A stretch of DNA of 17,902 nt, from contig DATKCN010000221.1 in NCBI GenBank assembly GCA_035513175.1, positions 1-17,902 on the forward strand. The letters run 5' to 3'. Below, one piece after another: positions 1 to 6,432 of the stretch; positions within the stretch are counted from its first letter, which is position 1, and each line of letters begins with the position of its first letter. The position numbers and the translations under genes were made by a program. Origin of the DNA: DATKCN01 sp035513175 (GTDB lineage Bacteria; Chloroflexota; Chloroflexia; Thermomicrobiales; CFX8). The notes under the pieces were generated by a model, which did no database searches, was not told the DNA's origin, and was given only the letters and a program-made list of their open reading frames with translations.

Positions 1-168
1 GACCTCGCCGCGAAGTTCCTCCAGCGGCTACCGGTCGATGAGTTCCCCTATGTCGTCGAGCACATTCACCAGCACCTCGATGAGTCAAGCCACGACGGCA
101 CGGGACAGTTCCAGTTCGGGCTGGACCTCATCCTCGACGGCTTGGAGCGGCTGCGGGACGAGGGATGA
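1..168 (+). CDS. TetR/AcrR-type regulator, C-terminal fragment
   Basis: An open frame runs in from the left edge and stops at 166-168, giving the last 55 residues of a protein that starts outside the window. The fragment contains FPYVVEHI near its start and ends in QFQFGLDLILDGLERLRDEG, which matches the usual end of the TetR_C ligand-binding domain (helices ending FEFGLDLLLDGLE). Such proteins are dimeric repressors whose C-terminal half binds a small-molecule inducer; the DNA-binding half is not visible here. The gene converges with the minus-strand toxin gene that ends 37 bp downstream. The family call rests on this C-terminal signature alone, so the ligand and target are unknown. Confidence 0.6.
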   Translation, partial: DLAAKFLQRLPVDEFPYVVEHIHQHLDESSHDGTGQFQFGLDLILDGLERLRDEG

Positions 169-205
169 TTCCCAGGAACTGAAGTGCTGCGGGATTCCGT
201 CCCTG

Positions 206-478
206 CTATCCGTCAAAGCGCCGGTACACGTCCCGACGGTGTCCCATGTGGACGATGCTTACGATGAGCTCTGCGTCGTCGATGCGGTAAATGATGCGGT
301 AATCGCCCGAACGGACACGATGGTGCCGCTCGCTTCCCTGCAGCTTCTCGCAGCCTGGGGGCCGGGGATCGACCGCCAGCGCGTCGATCCGGGCGACGAC
401 ACGAACGCGTGTCTGTGGTGGCAGTGATCGAAGCTGCCGGGCGGCGGCGGGTGTCAGCCGGATCGTGTAAGGCGGCAT
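206..478 (-). CDS. RelE/ParE-family toxin
   Basis: A 90-residue basic protein of the usual RelE size. The order of motifs fits the RelE/ParE superfamily: an N-terminal strand (YTIRLTPAAARQLRSLP), a helical hairpin ending in IDALAVDPRPPGCEKLQGS, then the strand-rich core with VRSGDYRIIYRIDD and a C-terminal IVHMGHRRDVYRR. RelE-like toxins of this kind usually cut ribosome-bound mRNA, and the R-rich core and late H/R residues agree with that, though ParE relatives attack gyrase instead and the sequence alone does not separate them. It begins 3 bp after the stop of the antitoxin gene, so the two are almost certainly co-transcribed and translationally linked as a type II toxin-antitoxin pair. Confidence 0.9.
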   Translation of the reverse strand: MPPYTIRLTPAAARQLRSLPPQTRVRVVARIDALAVDPRPPGCEKLQGSERHHRVRSGDYRIIYRIDDAELIVSIVHMGHRRDVYRRFDG

Positions 479-481
479 CGT

Positions 482-736
482 CTATGGCGTGAGCTCGGAC
501 TTGAGCCCGGTCCAATCGACATACCCGTGCTCCTCCGCCTCGCGGGTCGCTTTGAGCGCGGCCTCCAGATCGACGCGGTCCTCGATCGCTCGAAGCAGCT
601 CGAAGTCTTCTGCTGACACGAGCACCGCGACAATCCTCCCGTGCTGGGTGACGGCCACGTGTTCTCCTCCGTACTGCACACGGCCAAGCACGTCGCTGAG
701 GCATCGTCGTAGGTCGCTCGCGGTCACCGTCGCCAT
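482..736 (-). CDS. Phd/YefM-family antitoxin
   Basis: An 84-residue protein, the first gene of the toxin-antitoxin pair. The N-terminal half (MATVTASDLRRCLSDVLGRV, then GEHVAVTQHGRIVAVLVSAEDFELL) is the Phd/YefM DNA-binding and dimerisation fold, with its typical 'hGr.vAvLVs.eDfe.L' stretch. The acidic C-terminal tail (about residues 50-84, ending HGYVDWTGLKSELTP) should wrap and neutralise the RelE-like toxin. I chose the ATG at 736 because a GGAG lies 6 nt upstream of it; the in-frame ATG at 748 would add four residues but has no ribosome binding site. Family members repress their own operon, and a short palindrome lies just upstream (772-783). Confidence 0.9.
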   Translation of the reverse strand: MATVTASDLRRCLSDVLGRVQYGGEHVAVTQHGRIVAVLVSAEDFELLRAIEDRVDLEAALKATREAEEHGYVDWTGLKSELTP

Positions 737-771
737 TCCATGCTCCATTTCGTCTATTTTGTGAGAATTGT

Positions 772-783
772 ACGATAAATCGT
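772..783. promoter_or_regulatory. Candidate autoregulatory operator of the toxin-antitoxin pair
   Basis: Perfect inverted repeat ACGAT-AA-ATCGT in an A/T-rich patch between the divergent antitoxin (start 736) and SnoaL-like gene (start 827). Read on the minus strand it is followed directly by TACAAT, a 5-of-6 match to a -10 box, but I see no convincing -35. Phd-type antitoxins bind short palindromes at this position, so an operator role is inferred. Confidence 0.35.
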
Positions 784-826
784 GGTGACACAGCGGAGCG
801 CGCGCAGCAGCATGTCGGGAGGCCCT

Positions 827-1255
827 ATGACAAACGCTATCCGGGAGGAACTGGAAGCCATCGCCCGCCGCTGGGTCGAGCTAGGCTGGCAGCAGGGTGA
901 CGCCGAGGCGACGAAGGGGCTCTACGCGCAGGACTTCGTCGACTTCAGCAGCCCCGTTCGCGAGCGCGGCACGCGCGACGACAACGCCCAGAGCATCCGC
1001 GACCTCTACGCCGCCTTCCCCGACTTCCACACGACCATCGACGACCTCATCATCGACACCGAGCAGAGCAAAGTCGCCGTGCGCTGGACCGCTACCGGCA
1101 CGCATCGCGGACCATTCCTCGGCGTCGAGCCGACCGGCAACCGCGTCACCTTCCGCGGCATCGAAACCCTGACCATCCGCCACGGCCTGATCGTCGAGCG
1201 GGCCGGGGAGTGGAACGGCATCGCCATCCTGGAGCAGATGGGCGCCCGCTGGTAA
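827..1255 (+). CDS. SnoaL-like (NTF2-fold) ester cyclase family protein
   Basis: A 142-residue protein of the SnoaL/NTF2-like superfamily, a cone-shaped alpha+beta barrel that binds small hydrophobic ligands. The N-terminal helix (REELEAIARRWVELGW) leads to LYAQDFVDFSSPV, then the typical block RWTATGTHRGPFLGVEPTGNRVTFRGIETLTIRHGLIVERAGEWNGIAILEQMG (about residues 86-139), which matches the 'GTH.G.flG..PTG....frGi......G.ive' pattern of the polyketide-cyclase-like branch. Many members have no known reaction, so I would not name a substrate. The ATG at 827 follows GGGAGG at 817-822; upstream in-frame starts at 782 (GTG) and 812 (ATG) are less well placed. It is divergent from the toxin-antitoxin pair. 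Confidence 0.8.
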   Translation: MTNAIREELEAIARRWVELGWQQGDAEATKGLYAQDFVDFSSPVRERGTRDDNAQSIRDLYAAFPDFHTTIDDLIIDTEQSKVAVRWTATGTHRGPFLGVEPTGNRVTFRGIETLTIRHGLIVERAGEWNGIAILEQMGARW

Positions 1256-1271
1256 AACGGGCTCGCATTCT

Positions 1272-1294
1272 CCCCTCTCCGCGCCGGGGAGGGG
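1272..1294. terminator. GC-rich hairpin downstream of the SnoaL-like gene
   Basis: CCCCTCTCC (1272-1280) pairs with GGGGAGGGG (1286-1294) around a 5-nt loop, GCGCC, with one G:T pair. It lies 17 bp after the stop codon at 1255. There is no U-run, so it could be a Rho-independent-like terminator without a tail, an RNA-stabilising hairpin, or just the first half of the G-quadruplex motif that overlaps it. Confidence 0.4.
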
Positions 1295-1306
1295 CCGGGG
1301 GAGGGG
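1286..1306 (+). other. G-quadruplex motif
   Basis: Four guanine runs of 4, 4, 5 and 4 bases (1286-1289, 1291-1294, 1297-1301, 1303-1306) are separated by loops of 1, 2 and 1 bases. This is a textbook intramolecular quadruplex motif on the plus strand, in the 218-bp gap before the amidohydrolase gene. It competes with the hairpin formed by the first two runs and the C-rich tract at 1272-1280. Confidence 0.55.
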
Positions 1307-1408
1307 TTCCTCCGCGCCGAGACAATACTGACATAGCCAAAGTTAGACCGCCAAACCCATACACCGACACTTGGCGGCCTTACATAACCTCCACCAGCCT
1401 CCGGCCCG

Positions 1409-1423
1409 CATCCCTCGGCCCTC
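1409..1423 (+). repeat. Recurring intergenic word, copy before the amidohydrolase gene
   Basis: CATCCCTCGGCCCTC, an exact 15-base match to 12020-12034. It lies 50 bp upstream of the GTG start at 1474. Confidence 0.65.
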
Positions 1424-1473
1424 TAACGTAAGATCACCCAGACATCAGACGCCACGACGGGAGAGGGAAACGC

Positions 1474-3099
1474 GTGTACGAGTGGAGCCACGAATCGCCG
1501 GTCGGCGACATCATCTTCATCAACGGCCGGATCATCACCGGCGAGTTGGAGCGGTCGAGCGCGACCGCCGCGGCGATTCGGCAGGGGAAGATCGCCGCCG
1601 TCGGGTCCGACGCCGACGCCCTCGCCTGGCAGCAGAGCGGCACGCGGGTGGTCGACCTGGCCGGCCGGGCCATCGCGCCAGGGCTGAACGACGCGCACTG
1701 CCATCCCGTCTGGGTCGGTTTTGCCATGCAGAACGTGAATGCCGCCACCCCGCCGAACACTGCCATCGCTGACATTGTCCGTGCCATCGCGGCGCGCGTG
1801 CAGGAGGTGGCCGACGGTCAGTGGGTCATGGGGCGGGGCTACGACCAGGCCCGTCTGGCCGACCAGCGTCACCCGACGCGGCACGATCTCGACCCGGTCT
1901 CGCCGAACAATCCGGTCATCGTTGTGCGGGCCTGTGGCCACATCGCCGCCGTCAACTCGCTGGCGTTGCTGGCGGCCGGCATCACCCGCGACACGCCGGA
2001 CCCCGAGGGCGGCACGATCGACCGGGACGAGCATGGCGAGCCGACCGGCGTACTGCGTGAGACGGCGCAGTCGATGGTGCGCAACGCAATGCCGCAGCCC
2101 ACCGTGGAGATGTGCAAGGACGCCCTCATCGCCGCCGGACACGACTTCCTCTCGAAAGGCGTCACCAGCGTTGCCGAAGCCGGCATCTACGACAACACCC
2201 TCATGCAGGCGTACATCGAGCTGCGCAACGAGGGCCGCCTGCCGGTGCGCACCTACCTCATGATGATGATCGACGAGATGCTCGACCATCTCGTGAGCCT
2301 CGGTATCACGACCGGCTTCGGCGATGAGTGGCTGCGCATCGGCCCCGCCAAGTTCTTCATCGACGGCTCCATCGGCGGCCGCACGGCGCGCATGCGCCAG
2401 CCCTATGAAGGCGAGACCGATAACCTCGGCCTGTGGATGGACGAGGACACCGACGCCATCAAGCAGCGCTTCATCCGGGCCCACAAAGCGGGCTTCCAGT
2501 GCTGCGCCCACGCCATCGGCGACGGCGCCATCGAGCTGCTGCTGGACGCCTACGAGGAAGCCCTGCGGCAGCAACCCCGCAAGGACCACCGGCACCGCAT
2601 CGAGCACTGCTCCATCATCGACTACGACATGGTGCAGCGCATCAAGCGCATCGGCGCCGTCCCGATCCCCGGCACGACCTTTCTCTACGCCTTCAAGAAC
2701 GCCTACATCCAGAACCTTGGCATGCAGCGCATTCGCTACGCCTACGGCATGAACACCTTCTACGAGCACGGCATCGTAGCCGCCGCCTCGACCGACGCGC
2801 CGGTGGTGGGCACGAGCGCGGTGCTCGGTTTGCAGACGATGATGACCCGCCGCAGTGAGGAAGGCGACGTCATCTGGGCCGAGGAGGCGATCTCGCTGGA
2901 GGAGGCGGTGCGAGCCTACACCTGGAACGGCGCCTACGCCTCCTTCGAGGAACGCGTCAAGGGCACGCTGACCCCCGGCAAGCTCGGCGACGTCGTCGTC
3001 TTTAATACCGACATCGCCGCCATCGACCCCGGCGACATCGGCCAGGTCGAGGTGGACATGACGGTCGCGGACGGGCGGGTCGTCTACGAACGGGAGTGA
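1474..3099 (+). CDS. YtcJ-type metal-dependent amidohydrolase
   Basis: A 541-residue cytoplasmic enzyme of the amidohydrolase superfamily, of the usual length for the YtcJ branch (COG1574). The N-terminal beta domain (INGRIITG, then AAVG and VVDLAGRAIAPGLND) leads into the TIM barrel with the metal-binding H-C-H at H75/H77 (NDAHCHP). Later barrel motifs are PAKFFIDGSIGGRTA with its conserved lysine and DGS, HAIGDGAIE with H346, IEHCSIID with H378, and STDAPV with D441. The C-terminal TPGKLGDVVVFNTD closes the beta domain. It probably hydrolyses a C-N bond in an amide, imide or N-formyl compound, but the substrate cannot be read from sequence. The GTG start is supported by GGGAGAGGG at 1459-1467. 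No signal peptide is seen. Confidence 0.93.
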   Translation: MYEWSHESPVGDIIFINGRIITGELERSSATAAAIRQGKIAAVGSDADALAWQQSGTRVVDLAGRAIAPGLNDAHCHPVWVGFAMQNVNAATPPNTAIADIVRAIAARVQEVADGQWVMGRGYDQARLADQRHPTRHDLDPVSPNNPVIVVRACGHIAAVNSLALLAAGITRDTPDPEGGTIDRDEHGEPTGVLRETAQSMVRNAMPQPTVEMCKDALIAAGHDFLSKGVTSVAEAGIYDNTLMQAYIELRNEGRLPVRTYLMMMIDEMLDHLVSLGITTGFGDEWLRIGPAKFFIDGSIGGRTARMRQPYEGETDNLGLWMDEDTDAIKQRFIRAHKAGFQCCAHAIGDGAIELLLDAYEEALRQQPRKDHRHRIEHCSIIDYDMVQRIKRIGAVPIPGTTFLYAFKNAYIQNLGMQRIRYAYGMNTFYEHGIVAAASTDAPVVGTSAVLGLQTMMTRRSEEGDVIWAEEAISLEEAVRAYTWNGAYASFEERVKGTLTPGKLGDVVVFNTDIAAIDPGDIGQVEVDMTVADGRVVYERE

Positions 3100-3100
3100 G

Positions 3101-3133
3101 TCGGGACGCGATATGCGGGACGCGGGACGCGGT
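3101..3133. repeat. Left arm of a 33-bp inverted repeat
   Basis: This begins two bases after the amidohydrolase stop codon (3097-3099). It is the reverse complement of 3218-3250 at 31 of 33 positions and is itself built from a repeated word, GGGACGCG. The arms are separated by 84 bp, so a long RNA stem or a cruciform is possible. The spacer is less GC-rich and contains TATATT at 3153-3158, which could be a promoter -10 for the next gene, though no clear -35 accompanies it. Confidence 0.8.
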
Positions 3134-3217
3134 GGGTCTGCGGTGGCTGCTGTATATTGGGAATGGATACTGCTGACTTGGTTCCGGATGCGCCGTTGAC
3201 GCGCGGACCCCGTTCCG

Positions 3218-3250
3218 ACCGCGTCCCGCGTCCCGCATCCCGCGTCCCGA
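3218..3250. repeat. Right arm of a 33-bp inverted repeat
   Basis: This is the partner of 3101-3133 and ends 23 bp before the ATG of the UPF0173 gene. It contains CATCCCGCGTCCC (3236-3248), a variant of the 13-base word found in three other gaps of the window. The ribosome binding site GAAAGGA follows at 3261-3267. Confidence 0.8.
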
Positions 3251-3273
3251 CCCAACACACGAAAGGACCCCGC

Positions 3274-3990
3274 ATGACCGCCTCCCAACAGCCCACCACC
3301 GAGCAGCCGCCCATCACCCTGCGCTACATCGGCCATTCCGCCTTCACACTCGAATCCAACGGCAAGCTGCTGGCGATCGACCCCTTCATCACCGGCAACC
3401 CGTCCTCCACGATCCAGGTTGAGGACATCGAGCCAACCACGATCCTCGTCACTCACGCCCACGACGACCACGTCGGCGACACCGTTAAGCTGGCCGATCG
3501 CACCGGCGCCCCCGTCGTGGCGCAGGTGGAGCTGTCCAGCTACCTCAGCAGCAAGGGCTGCGAGACGATCACGCCCAACTACGGCGGCACGGCGAAGTTC
3601 GACGGCGGCACGGTGAAGCTGACTCCCGCGTGGCACACGTCGTCGCACTCCGAGGGCGGCCCGCTCGGTCAGCCCGCCGGCATGATCGTGCGCTTCGGCG
3701 GCAAGACCTTCTACTTCGCCGGTGACACCGCCCTCTTCCTGGACATGCAGCTCATCGGCGACGAGGGCATCGACGTCGCCATCCTCCCCATCGGCGACTT
3801 CTTCACCATGGGTCCGGACGACGCCGTGCGCGCCGCCAAGTTCGTCCGTCCGAAGCACGTCGTCCCGTGCCACTACAACACCTTCCCGCCCATCCAGCAG
3901 GACCCCGAGGAGTTCAAGAAGAAGCTCGAAGAGCAGACCACCTCAAAATGCGTCATCCTCCAGCCCGGCGAGGCCTGGGTTGTTGAGTAG
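3274..3990 (+). CDS. UPF0173-family metal-dependent hydrolase (metallo-beta-lactamase fold)
   Basis: A 238-residue protein matching the UPF0173/YtkL family in length and in nearly every signature. LRYIGHSAFTLESNGKLLAIDPFITGNP opens the fold, and the zinc-binding HxHxDH follows as H61-A-H63-D-D65-H66. Further metal ligands are H121 in PAWHTSS, D151 in FAGDTALF and H200 in PCHYNTFPP near the end. The fold uses two metal ions to hydrolyse esters, amides or phosphodiesters, but the cellular substrate of UPF0173 proteins is not established. The ATG at 3274 is preceded by GAAAGGA 6 nt upstream; an in-frame start at 3157 would add 39 residues encoded inside the inverted-repeat region and lacks family homology. 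It is probably independent of the amidohydrolase 174 bp upstream. Confidence 0.92.
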   Translation: MTASQQPTTEQPPITLRYIGHSAFTLESNGKLLAIDPFITGNPSSTIQVEDIEPTTILVTHAHDDHVGDTVKLADRTGAPVVAQVELSSYLSSKGCETITPNYGGTAKFDGGTVKLTPAWHTSSHSEGGPLGQPAGMIVRFGGKTFYFAGDTALFLDMQLIGDEGIDVAILPIGDFFTMGPDDAVRAAKFVRPKHVVPCHYNTFPPIQQDPEEFKKKLEEQTTSKCVILQPGEAWVVE

Positions 3991-3991
3991 G

Positions 3992-4170
3992 GGAGGCCCA
4001 ACGTGGCCTCCCGGTCGGACCGCCTGGCCCCTGACTGGCAGCCGGACGCGCAGCGGAGGCCCAACGTGGCCTCCCGGTCGAACCGCACGGCCCGTGACTG
4101 GCAACCGGACGCGCAGGGGAGGCCCAACGTGGCCTCCCGGTCGGACCGCACGGCCCGTAACTGGCAGCCG
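3992..4170. repeat. 63-bp tandem repeat, 2.8 copies, with internal hairpins
   Basis: Three copies start at 3992, 4055 and 4118 with an exact 63-bp period; the third is cut after 53 bp. Each begins with a hairpin GGAGGCC-CAACGT-GGCCTCC (7-bp stem, one pair longer in the first copy). In copies one and three a short palindrome, CGGTC-G-GACCG, follows. The array begins one base after the UPF0173 stop codon. Copies differ at only a few positions. Because 63 is a multiple of three, every frame stays open through it, so coding cannot be inferred from openness alone. Confidence 0.9.
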
Positions 4171-4186
4171 CCCCTCCAACCCCGTG

Positions 4187-4221
4187 TCCCTCGGCCCTCG
4201 GCCCTCATCCCTCGGCCCCTC
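4187..4221 (+). repeat. Recurring intergenic word, double copy before the hypothetical gene
   Basis: TCCCTCGGCCCTC (4187-4199) is followed by CATCCCTCGGCCCCTC (4206-4221). This run replaces the expected ribosome binding site in front of the ATG at 4225. Confidence 0.65.
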
Positions 4222-4224
4222 CCA

Positions 4225-4584
4225 ATGAGCGACGAACGCGCCCGCGTCACCGCCGAGATGAACCGCACCGCGTTTCAGCGCAAGGCCGTCTCGCGGGATT
4301 CTGCCAACGAGGTGCTGGATGACGCCGTGGCGTTCTTTACCGAGCGTGGCTACCGTTCCGGCCGCACCGGCCGCCCCAATCAGGTGTTCGTCATGGGCAA
4401 GCGGGAGGGGGCGCTGCCCCGTGTCAACGCCGAGATCCTCGTGCAGCCGAACGTCGGCAAGGCAAAGACCACCATGGTCACCATCTCCGGCTTCGGCGAG
4501 GACCTGTCGAAGCATCTGGCTGACTACGCCACCCACCTGCGGGCGCGGGCCCGGGCAGCGCGTGAGGAGTCTGCTGGTGGGTGA
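4225..4584 (+). CDS. Conserved-looking hypothetical protein
   Basis: I do not recognise this 119-residue protein. It is soluble and basic, with a predicted helix (DSANEVLDDAVAFFTERGYRS), a strand-rich middle (NQVFVMGKREGALPRVNAEILVQPNV, TTMVTISGFGED) and a charged C-terminal helix (HLADYATHLRARARAAREE). The alternation of helix and paired strands suggests a small alpha/beta fold, without a visible catalytic motif or membrane segment. The start is uncertain. The ATG at 4225 has no clear ribosome binding site because GC-rich repeat words lie directly upstream; an in-frame ATG at 4258 is possible, and the frame remains open back through the tandem repeats to a GTG at 4003. It lies between the UPF0173 gene and the Uma2 gene. 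Confidence 0.6.
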   Translation: MSDERARVTAEMNRTAFQRKAVSRDSANEVLDDAVAFFTERGYRSGRTGRPNQVFVMGKREGALPRVNAEILVQPNVGKAKTTMVTISGFGEDLSKHLADYATHLRARARAAREESAGG

Positions 4585-4689
4585 GCGCCGCGCCAGAGTC
4601 GTGACTCGCGCGGCATTGTACGCCCGATTCGGTGTATCAGTGGGCTGTCAATCGACGACGCTGAATCCATACGCTGACTGGGGACCGTC

Positions 4690-5253
4690 ATGACAGCTTC
4701 GTTACCGCACAACCTGACAATGCTGACGGCTGATGACCTTGCGACAATGCCGGACGACGGCTTCCGCTACGAGCTGGACGAAGGGGAGTTGGTCCGCCTA
4801 CCGCTGTCGAGCTTCAACAGCAGCAGCATTGCTGCAACGATCGTCAGTGCTCTTATTGTGTTTGCGCGCCCGCATGCGCTGGGACGCGTCGCCGGAGCGG
4901 ATGGCGCGTACATTCTGACATCCGACCCAGCCACCGTGCGCATCCCCGACGTCTCCTTCGTGCGCGCCGACCGGCTGCCGCCCAAAGAGCAATGGGGGTG
5001 CTTCCTCGCGCTCGCTCCGGACCTTGCCGTCGAGGTCGTCTCGCCGTCCGATACCGTCGCCGATGTGCTGGACAAGGTGCGTGAATACCTCGACGCGGGC
5101 GTGCGGCTGATCTGGGTTGTCCAACCCAGCAAGCGCATGGTAACGGTGTACACACAGGACCGCACGGCCCGCGTCCTCTACGAGGACGACACGCTCGACG
5201 GTGGCGATGTCCTGCCTGATTTCCGCCTGCCCGTGGCCGATGTTTTCGTCTGA
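4690..5253 (+). CDS. Uma2 family protein (PD-(D/E)xK nuclease fold, DUF820)
   Basis: A 187-residue protein with all the Uma2 landmarks. The N-terminal LTADDLATMPDDGFRYELDEGELVRLPL is the family opening. The nuclease-like core has RIPDVSFV with D87, APDLAVEVVSPSDT with E115, and DVLDKVREYLDAGVRLIWVVQPSKR with K129, which together form the PD-ExK-type metal site. The C-terminal end is DGGDVLPDFRLPVADVF, also typical. Uma2 genes are abundant in Cyanobacteria and Chloroflexota, often in many copies; the endonuclease label rests on the fold, and physiological targets are unknown. The ATG at 4690 has a weak upstream ribosome binding site. A decayed relative of this gene appears at 7311-7397. Confidence 0.9.
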   Translation: MTASLPHNLTMLTADDLATMPDDGFRYELDEGELVRLPLSSFNSSSIAATIVSALIVFARPHALGRVAGADGAYILTSDPATVRIPDVSFVRADRLPPKEQWGCFLALAPDLAVEVVSPSDTVADVLDKVREYLDAGVRLIWVVQPSKRMVTVYTQDRTARVLYEDDTLDGGDVLPDFRLPVADVFV

Positions 5254-5284
5254 CTCCACCGGCCTCCGCTCCTGATCGGCGACG

Positions 5285-6265
5285 CTACACCGCGTCGTCG
5301 CAGGGCTGCTGGTAGGTGTAGAAGCGGTACATCTTTGGCTCGACGCCAGGGTCGCTGTCGTCCGCAATGGCGCGCACCGTGAGCTTGCGGAAGGCGTACT
5401 CTACCGGCACGTCGTCCTCCGCCACGACATACATGCCGACCGCTCCCATCAGCGGGCCGTCGTGCATGCCCGTCCCGACCAGCACATCGTTCACGAGAAA
5501 CCAGAACTGACCCTCGTGGGCCACGATCTTGAGCGTGTTCCACTCTCCGACCGACTGGACGGCGGTGGTTCGTGGGGCGAGGTCCACGTCGTGAATGTCC
5601 CAGCCCCGACCGTCACATGATATCTCGGCGAAGAACGGCAGGGGCTGCTCGTCGATTGTGTCGAGGCACAGATGGTATCCGTGCATCGATTCCCAGTTGG
5701 GATCCGCGCGCATGATGAGACAGGCCTGCGAGTACCCGGCGCCCTCGACCAGCCGCACATCGACGCTGACACTCACGTCGGCGTAGTGATCGAAATGTGT
5801 CTGTGCGTAGGTTTCATTCCAGTACGCGTCGTCCAGCAGCTCGTCGATGCGGACGCGCAGCTCACCGTCGATGAAGGTTGCGGTGACCCCGGTCGGGTCC
5901 TCGTAGTCCCAGCCGCGCCCTGACGTGTTGAGAACGACCTGTCGCTCGCGCGGAATATTGTGGGCGCCCGGTCCGGCGGGTGTTGGCGTCGGCGTCGGAG
6001 TGGACGTTGCCGTCGGGGTCGGGCTTGGAGCAGGAGTGGGCGACGGGGTCGCCGTCGGAGTCGCAGTCGGGGTGGGGGTAGGGGTGTGTGAGCTGACGGC
6101 GCGCGCTGTCGCCAGCTCGCCGACCTCCGCCGAGCGGGTAGCCGTTGCGTTCAGTTGCGACTGGCTCATGCCGCCATCGACGCTACAGCCGGCGGCGACA
6201 AGCAGGACCGCAACGAACGCGGCCCACGTTTTCCATAGTGACACTGACGCTCTCCGCACCTTCAC
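5285..6265 (-). CDS. Lipoprotein with T/P-rich linker and laminin-G/DUF1080-like domain
   Basis: A 326-residue exported protein. The N-terminus is a lipoprotein signal peptide: basic KVRR, a hydrophobic run (AAFVAVLLVAAG) and the lipid-modified C27. Residues 60-97 are a low-complexity threonine/proline linker of the type that spans cell walls. The remainder (about 105-315) is beta-rich, with WNTLKIVAHEGQFWFLVNDVLVG and AVGMYVVAEDDVPVEYAFRKLTV, which resembles the concanavalin-like sandwich of laminin-G/DUF1080 domains and so suggests binding to a surface or external polysaccharide. The start is a GTG at 6265; a GTG at 6244 with GGAG 7 nt upstream would give a shorter but still valid signal peptide. 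It is transcribed opposite to its neighbours and is probably monocistronic. Confidence 0.8.
   Translation of the reverse strand: MKVRRASVSLWKTWAAFVAVLLVAAGCSVDGGMSQSQLNATATRSAEVGELATARAVSSHTPTPTPTATPTATPSPTPAPSPTPTATSTPTPTPTPAGPGAHNIPRERQVVLNTSGRGWDYEDPTGVTATFIDGELRVRIDELLDDAYWNETYAQTHFDHYADVSVSVDVRLVEGAGYSQACLIMRADPNWESMHGYHLCLDTIDEQPLPFFAEISCDGRGWDIHDVDLAPRTTAVQSVGEWNTLKIVAHEGQFWFLVNDVLVGTGMHDGPLMGAVGMYVVAEDDVPVEYAFRKLTVRAIADDSDPGVEPKMYRFYTYQQPCDDAV
5975..6085. repeat. Hexamer-type repeat encoding the T/P linker
   Basis: The plus strand shows a run of related words (GTCGGC, GTCGGA, GTCGGG, GTGGGG) that read on the minus strand as Thr-Pro, Ser-Pro and Thr-Ala dipeptides in the lipoprotein. 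Gain or loss of a 6-bp unit would keep the frame and change linker length. Confidence 0.7.
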
Positions 6266-6387
6266 CCAACTTGTGTTCGCCGTGGCTTGATCCTACGAGT
6301 CACGCCGGCTACCGGCGATAGGCAATACGTCACGACTGCGCGCCGTCGATGCGCTGCGCGCGCGACGTGGCATAGCCTCTGCGCTGT

Positions 6388-6402
6388 CCCGGTCAGACCG
6401 GG
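6388..6402. promoter_or_regulatory. Perfect palindrome upstream of a small membrane-protein gene
   Basis: CCCGGTC-A-GACCGGG has 7-bp arms and a single central base. It is flanked on both sides by GCGCTG. It lies 30 bp before the ATG at 6433, a position suited to a repressor operator. It could also act as a short RNA hairpin in the leader. No -35/-10 pair is clear nearby. Confidence 0.4.
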
Positions 6403-6432
6403 CGCTGGTCGCGACGGTAGAAAGGCGCGCAG

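Noticed and set aside
3157..3273. Longer N-terminus for the UPF0173 protein
   Set aside because: The extra 39 residues come from the inverted-repeat region; the ATG at 3274 has a good ribosome binding site and matches the family start.
1423..3873. 816-codon open frame on the minus strand opposite the amidohydrolase and UPF0173 genes
   Set aside because: It is antisense to two genes with complete family motifs, has no recognisable domain and is explained by GC-rich codon bias leaving the opposite frame open.
3992..4170. CRISPR array
   Set aside because: The copies are directly adjacent with no unique spacers, and the 63-bp period with an internal hairpin fits a tandem repeat instead.
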